From Amaurobius ferox (Eukaryota > Arthropoda > Arachnida > Araneae > Amaurobiidae): a DNA stretch of 64,000 nt. The DNA lies in NCBI GenBank assembly GCA_951213105.1, contig OX578138.1, positions 66,736,037-66,800,036 of the forward strand. The letters are read 5' to 3'. Both the position numbers and the translations under genes were made by a program. Numbering within the stretch: the first letter of the stretch is position 1; every line of letters starts with the position of its first letter. Below are positions 58,791 through 64,000 of the stretch, piece by piece. The notes beneath the pieces were generated by a model, which ran no database searches, was not told where the DNA came from, and was given only the letters and a program-made list of their open reading frames with translations.

Positions 58791-60155
58791 GTTGTCAAAA
58801 TGGTCCCATGACACTTTTAGTTTTGGAAACGTTTTGAAAATGTCGGCCATGGCGACTTGCAAATCTGCCAAAGTGGTTGCGGTCAAAGAAGCGTGAGAAT
58901 CATTTGCCTTTTATACTATATCTTATACAAAATGCTTAGGATCTTTACAGTATGAAAAGAAAATGTTTTTCTTCGGAATGTCTTTCCCAAATCAGAAAGT
59001 GTTTCTCCTCAATCTTAACAGATCTCGGGTCTTCTTCATGCAATGCAGATATGTCTTTTATCTGATGCTTCTTCCCTGCGTGTACAATTACGGAAGACCT
59101 ATTCTCAAAGTTCTCACCATTACTCCTTCGCATTCCCCTTCCCAACATTTTCCATCCCGTGCGATGATTGCAGCTTGATGATGACGATGATCATCATCGC
59201 CGTCATCATCTTGATCGTCACTGGGTCTTTCTGTTGAGGCCGATGCCACCACCAAATTGTGGTCGGGGTGAGTGAATGTTCATTTTTTGCACATATTTCT
59301 TGATACTTTTTCTTCAAAGAATAGTGTTGGAGGAGGGGATTAAGTATGTGGCAATGCGGAACTGAATATAATGCGGTTTTGCTTTTTAAAGATTGCTTTT
59401 ATATTGAGTAAAAAGGATCCGCGTGCCATTTAGGCACTTATTTCGGAATTATTATGGCTGTTATTAGTGCTAATTTAATATAAACCATAATGTGTTTTAT
59501 TTGAGGAATATTGCTCATATTTGATGTCGACCATGAATCAGATTAGGAAAGGCTTATAAGAGGATACAGAGAAAATCCATGTTTCTTTCCCCAGTTTTAG
59601 AGTTAATGCTTGAAGTTTAACAGCACGAAAACTTTACTGAGAATTAAATTGAGTTATAAAGTAAAACCTGTTTAAAACACCACGTTTATATACTGACTGC
59701 TGGATAAAACTATCACTTAGTCTGTGTATCATGACGTTTCAAGTGAATCAAATAAATTGTTTCATCCGGTATAATGTCTACCTTTATATAGCGACACATT
59801 TTTTTGGACCGATGGGCCAGAATTAAACAGAATTAACCAGAAACTTAATCAAGGTAACTTGTATTATTTGCATAGGCCTAGAGCTCCTGTGAAAAATGTG
59901 CAATATCTACACCAGATCTTACTTCCTCCTGTTAAAAGTACAATACCATCACTTCTACTACCAAACTCCAATAAGCATTGTAGACCATTTCTGTACACTC
60001 AAAATTTGAAGAATGCGGAATGTCATAATTTTTTTAAATACATCCATCTACATTTGACAAGAAAAAAAATCTTTAGTTTCGTAATTGAATAATCACTTTT
60101 TTTTTTCAATTATCCGAAGTCTTATTCATGAACGAATGGATGGTTTGTGGTGCTA
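58791..60155. other. No recognisable gene; small inverted repeat at 59176
   Basis: AT-rich to mixed. gatgatgacg and its complement cgtcatcatc form a 10-bp stem near 59176-59210. Overlapping short frames at 58.9-59.3 kb have no domain signal. Confidence 0.4.
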
Positions 60156-60158
60156 AAT

Positions 60159-60318
60159 GTATCTCTAATACCCAATGAAAGCCAATTCCCAATGTATCTA
60201 ATGCCCAATGAAAGCCAATTCCCAATGTATCTAATGCCCAATAAAAGCCAATTCCCAATGTATCTAATGCCCAATGAAAGCCAATTCCCAATTTATTTAA
60301 TGCCTAGTGAGAGTCAAT
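60159..60318. repeat. 33-bp minisatellite, about 4.8 copies
   Basis: Unit gtatctaatgcccaatgaaa plus gccaattcccaat. The first period is 35 bp and the rest 33 bp. Because 33 is a multiple of three, repetitive frames are open on both strands (PNESQFPMYLM on +, GIGFHWALDTL on -). Neither has other support as a gene. Confidence 0.92.
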
Positions 60319-61199
60319 GTAAATTTTTAGCTAATGAGGGTTTATAACCCTCACTTAATCAACTCACAGGTATGAAGATTACATTTTAATTTACACAGTT
60401 AAAAACATTAGATTTCAAATTTCTTCTGATAGTTGAGTACGAAACATTTAAATTTAACGGTTCTATTGAAATTTGTATCGGATGGATAATCCCATTTTAA
60501 ATCTTCGCACCGTAAAGCGAACTTATGGGTGGATTGGACATAGAGGATTGCTATTTAGAAATATACTTTCATAGTACTTTCTTGTGAAATACTCCAAAGA
60601 GAACTTGAGACTGACTCTCAAGGTAAATAAATTATTTTTATATGTTAAATTTTTGCCTATTCAGTCACAATCATTTTATATGCAATTGTCATAAAAATGA
60701 ATTGCACTCATTTTGGTAAGCTGGCAAAAACCCTCTCGACACATTATACGTTTTTCTAATAAATTTATAAAAAATTAAATAACAGTTCTATATATCCAAT
60801 TTGAGCACTGTTGGTGTCTATTGTTATCTATGACCTGCCCACATAACGGAACGGACAACGGTCATGTGCCGAATATTTTTTATCAACAGTATTTTATACC
60901 AACTATTTGGTTGCGCAGTTTATCAAACAGTGGCATCTTTATTAAGAGTTAGAGGGCACAACTCCCCATCCCATTAATTGAATAATTGCATTGGTTCTTC
61001 ACATTGGAAAGCAAAATCCAGCATAAACCACCATGATTACACATTCGATCGTCAACACCCCTATTTTTCTAAGATCTTAGCTACGTCTATGGGAGAAAGT
61101 ACTGTCTATCGGAGAGGATAGACTAATCTAGACAACTTCACGCAAGCAATTCATTAACTTTCCACTGTCCAATCACCTGAATCCTCTCCATGCTTTTCC
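60319..61199. other. No recognisable gene
   Basis: AT-rich spacer with no supported feature. Confidence 0.4.
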
Positions 61200-61450
61200 A
61201 GTCTCATATCTTTTATTTTTTTTTATTTTTTATTTTTTTTTATTTTTTTGTTGTTTTTCTGTCGTCTTTCCGTCGTCCACGCTTTGCTGGCTGTCCCGCG
61301 CCTTGTCGGATGTCTTGACATCTTCTCCGAGTATTTTTCTCCATGTCGCGAGAACTTCCCGATGTCACATCAAACGGGACGACAGGGAAAATAATGGACG
61401 GGGAGAGGCGTCCTCGCTAATCCGGATGATCCCCCAGAAGTAATTGCATA
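61200..61450. promoter_or_regulatory. T-rich tract next to a CpG-richer patch
   Basis: 61210-61255 is a T-rich run with single A interruptions. It is followed by about 190 bp of higher GC and CpG content (ctgtcccgcgccttgtcgg, atgtcgcgagaacttcccg). This composition may mark a regulatory or transcribed segment. No motif proves it. Confidence 0.2.
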
Positions 61451-62209
61451 ATTTTCAATCTCGCTTACCACTTAGGGATGGAAGCTGTGAGAAGACACGG
61501 TACCATGATTTTTTCTCACGAAAGTGTTAAAGGATTGCGGGAAAACGACTGTTCTCTAAGTTTCTTTTGATTTCGAGTTAGCTCTCTGAAAGAATGTGCT
61601 GGATGATGGCTGAAATCCAGCATTTTCGAAGCATTGTGGGGGATCGAGTATGGAAATTATTCATTTCTGAAATGCTACCAAGGTTAATGTTCTTGAGCAT
61701 AGGATGCTTCAAAATATATGATACCGTAATATCTTTAATTTTCTGAATCATCACAAGTTTGAGCTCATACGAATTAATTATTCAAATTTCTATTAATTAT
61801 CACATGTTAAAAAATTTACATTTCGGTGTCATTTGCTAGAAATTTTAATAATTCGGAAAACGCAACGGATTTGTGATGCTATAAATTCAAAATTTCAACA
61901 ATCTGGTTAACTATTTGAGTATGAAATCTTACATCTCGATGCTGGCATGTTTATACTGCCAGTGATTAGATCATAGTACCAGCCTTTTATGCATGCCAGC
62001 AGATCATTAGTACCAGCTTTTAATACAATCCATTTAAATCCTATTTGATCTCACTTAATATTATAATCGCACTAAATTTAAATATCCGTAATATTAAAGC
62101 TAACAAGAATTTCACAGCACACAAAAATCTGGAGAGCGAAATGAAAAATTCCTTATCCATTCCTCTAGTCTCTAGAACTGATCATTAGACATCATTAACT
62201 TCGCTTATT
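61451..62209. other. No recognisable gene
   Basis: AT-rich. A ccagcttttaat/ccagccttttatg phrase recurs loosely at 61.98-62.03 kb. Nothing else. Confidence 0.35.
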
Positions 62210-62460
62210 GTAATCAGTGTCTTTCAGTCTCCGCACCTAATGGCATGCAAATTATTTGTCGTGCCCGACGACGAAAATGCGCATGAGTTTGAATATTAAT
62301 TCTCATTAAATAGCCAGTGCGTGCCCATCTCCAGGGCGCGCCCACCCCTTTCGCCGCCCCATCAACAGGGGGCCACAAATGCCGACCATCACGCCATCTC
62401 TCGTGTCGCGTAACAAGTCCATTGCCGAATAGGTGTGTAAGAGGGCCAGTGACTTGTATT
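62210..62460. promoter_or_regulatory. Candidate enhancer-like segment with octamer motif
   Basis: A complex, GC-richer 250-bp stretch in AT-rich DNA. It contains a perfect octamer, atgcaaat (62245-62252), followed by homeodomain-type attatttg and attaattctcattaaa, then CpG-containing ccagggcgcgcccaccc and tctcgtgtcgcgtaac. Such clusters are typical of developmental regulatory elements, but binding is not shown. Confidence 0.25.
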
Positions 62461-62884
62461 TATCATTCTCTTGGCGAATAACAGCTTTAATGAATTCAGT
62501 AATTTAAAAATATGCAAATGTAATGGAATCTCTGAATTTTGGAAAAAATTATGCTGAATTTTGTCGAATAGAAATCCATGTGGCTGAATAAGTGGGGTTT
62601 CAAAAATTGTGCAAATGTCAGAATATATTTGTCATGTACCGTTTATTGATTTGATATTTTTAGTATAAAACCTTTGCATAAAACGTTGGAAAATTCTGAC
62701 GTAGTGAAGTGATAAATTTAATATGGAAAAAAGGAGATTATATTATACTGTTTTTATATATATATATATTCCTACTAGAATATTAAACATATTTTTCTAA
62801 TTTGCCAAAATACCAGGAGAATGTCCATTAAAAATAATGAATATAATAAAACAACGATATTAAATACTATTGAAAACTATTTCT

Positions 62885-63100
62885 TCTCATTCTTATTCAC
62901 CATCTTTCTTTTTCTTTGCCTGCATCCTCTCTTCTTCCTCCTCCTCTTCTTCCTCCTCCTCTTCTTCCTCTTCTTCTCCCCTTTCTCATCTCCATTCTAC
63001 TCTACCTTCTCCCCATCTCTTCTCCATCTTCTATTTCTCCTCTTACTCCTTCTCCTCTTTCTCGGTCTTCTGCTACTGTTACTGCTACTACTACTACTAA
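62885..63100. repeat. Polypyrimidine tract, about 215 bp
   Basis: The + strand is almost entirely C/T (ctcctcctcttcttcctcct and similar), ending in a tactactactac run. It yields Leu- and Ser-rich spurious frames. Long mirror-like pyrimidine tracts can adopt triplex structures. Confidence 0.9.
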
Positions 63101-64000
63101 CACTATAAAATAATTATTATTATTGTTGAACCAATTTGCCATTTTTATGGATAAAAAACTAATAGAATATTAAATAATAGGTTACACAACTTTTTATGTG
63201 GAAATTGCAAAAGTAAGAATTTCTATGCAGCAATAGATCACTAGCAAAATTAAGATGTTTTTCCCCATTAATTAAAATTTCGCGGTTAACACATTTGTAT
63301 AACCTTTTAAAACCGGAACTTGAAATGCGACTATGTTTGTCCTGGTACACGAGGTCCTGATAAAAAGAATAATGATATATTGAATATAGACAATTTCTGG
63401 CTATGTACCAACTTCGGTCTCAAAACTTATAGAAGTTAGCAGGATGTTCTCTCACAACCTAGATATCTCAGTTGTTGAGAAGTTGTCTGGATACTGAAGA
63501 ATCGTAAGTTCCTGCTCAGTTCCTGATCATGACAAATATCTATAACTCATTAATTCTGCCTACTTTTAACTTTGAAAATGAATTTTCAATAAATGAATGC
63601 ACTTTTCAAGGAACTGCAACTTTTACAATATATCACTATTCACCACAGACTTCAAACTGACTCCAGCAATTTACATACCTTATGAGCGAAATTGGAGAGA
63701 AGTATAATGCACAACCTATATTTTAAAACCAACCCCAAATACCATGTTCATGAAGTAACCCATGGGCGTATTTTCACAATATAAATACTTATAATTATCC
63801 AATGAGCAATTAACTGAGATGATTGCGATAGCTCACGTTCTTAAAAAGGATGCACGTTTTCTGTCGAAGCAGTCGAAGCATATGTAATTTTGTCTATAAC
63901 TGAAAGATGGAACGTTCTATTCGAGTGCATCAAAATGCGCGGGAAACGGTTTTAAGACCGGAATTCGTTGTACCCGTTCGTTGATGCGGGTTTTTATTTT
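63101..64000. other. No recognisable gene
   Basis: AT-rich sequence to the window end. A short frame on the minus strand (63159-63350) is unsupported. The last 150 bp become more complex (gtcgaagcagtcgaagc; aatgcgcgggaaacgg) but are cut by the window edge. Confidence 0.4.

Noticed and set aside
62821..63108. Leu-rich frames that resemble a membrane protein
   Set aside because: Produced by the polypyrimidine tract in several frames at once.

Overview
The window is eukaryotic nuclear DNA: AT-rich, with no operons or dense ORFs, and full of microsatellites, minisatellites, foldback elements, SINEs and retroelement debris. Polymerase III-type SINEs, TATA/Inr-like sequences and the repeat style suggest an arthropod, perhaps a chelicerate such as a spider, but no diagnostic host gene is present, so the taxonomic call is inference. 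No long, confidently intact protein-coding gene is visible. The long open frames are mostly low-complexity ((TA)n, polypyrimidine) or in-frame minisatellites.

Layout. 0-6 kb: a 0.4-kb segment duplicated about 1.4 kb apart, a 21-bp minisatellite, a 29-copy 20-bp array and a promoter-like patch near 5.9 kb. 6-13 kb: a diverged tandem array, a GGGCCC-rich element with terminal inverted repeats and a duplicated 3' end, a GC/CpG-rich island at 10.74-11.13 kb with a strong splice-donor-like site, and a 5'-truncated SINE on the minus strand. 14-15 kb: the best small-gene candidate, a TATA box and initiator 28 bp apart, followed 95 bp later by a 94-codon ORF built from 9-residue ECL repeats. 16-25 kb: modular repeats, very long (TA)n tracts and two foldback elements. 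25-30.4 kb: a hairpin-bearing satellite, a diverged 0.3-kb repeat family, a 99-bp array and a 26-bp array. 30-40 kb: dispersed repeats, including a roughly 2.5-kb inverted repeat with arms of about 950 bp. 42-45 kb: two near full-length SINEs whose head is a complete 118-nt 5S rRNA sequence followed by a tRNA-like promoter, with a (CAA)n tail and target-site duplications; between them is a GC-rich minus-strand ORF. 46-53 kb: further copies of the 38-kb dispersed family and a G-rich 22-bp array. 53-58 kb: two tRNA-like repeats, a third copy of a hairpin-bearing repeat, a frameshifted reverse-transcriptase fragment with a YVDD motif, and a perfect 50-bp palindrome. 58-64 kb: small minisatellites, GC-rich patches that could be regulatory, and a 0.2-kb polypyrimidine tract.

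The features do not form a pathway. The window looks intergenic or intronic and shaped by retroposition, foldback-element insertion and tandem amplification. The most interesting objects are the 5S-tRNA composite SINE family, the 14.5-kb repeat-ORF gene candidate, the 34-36.6-kb inverted repeat and the hairpin satellite.
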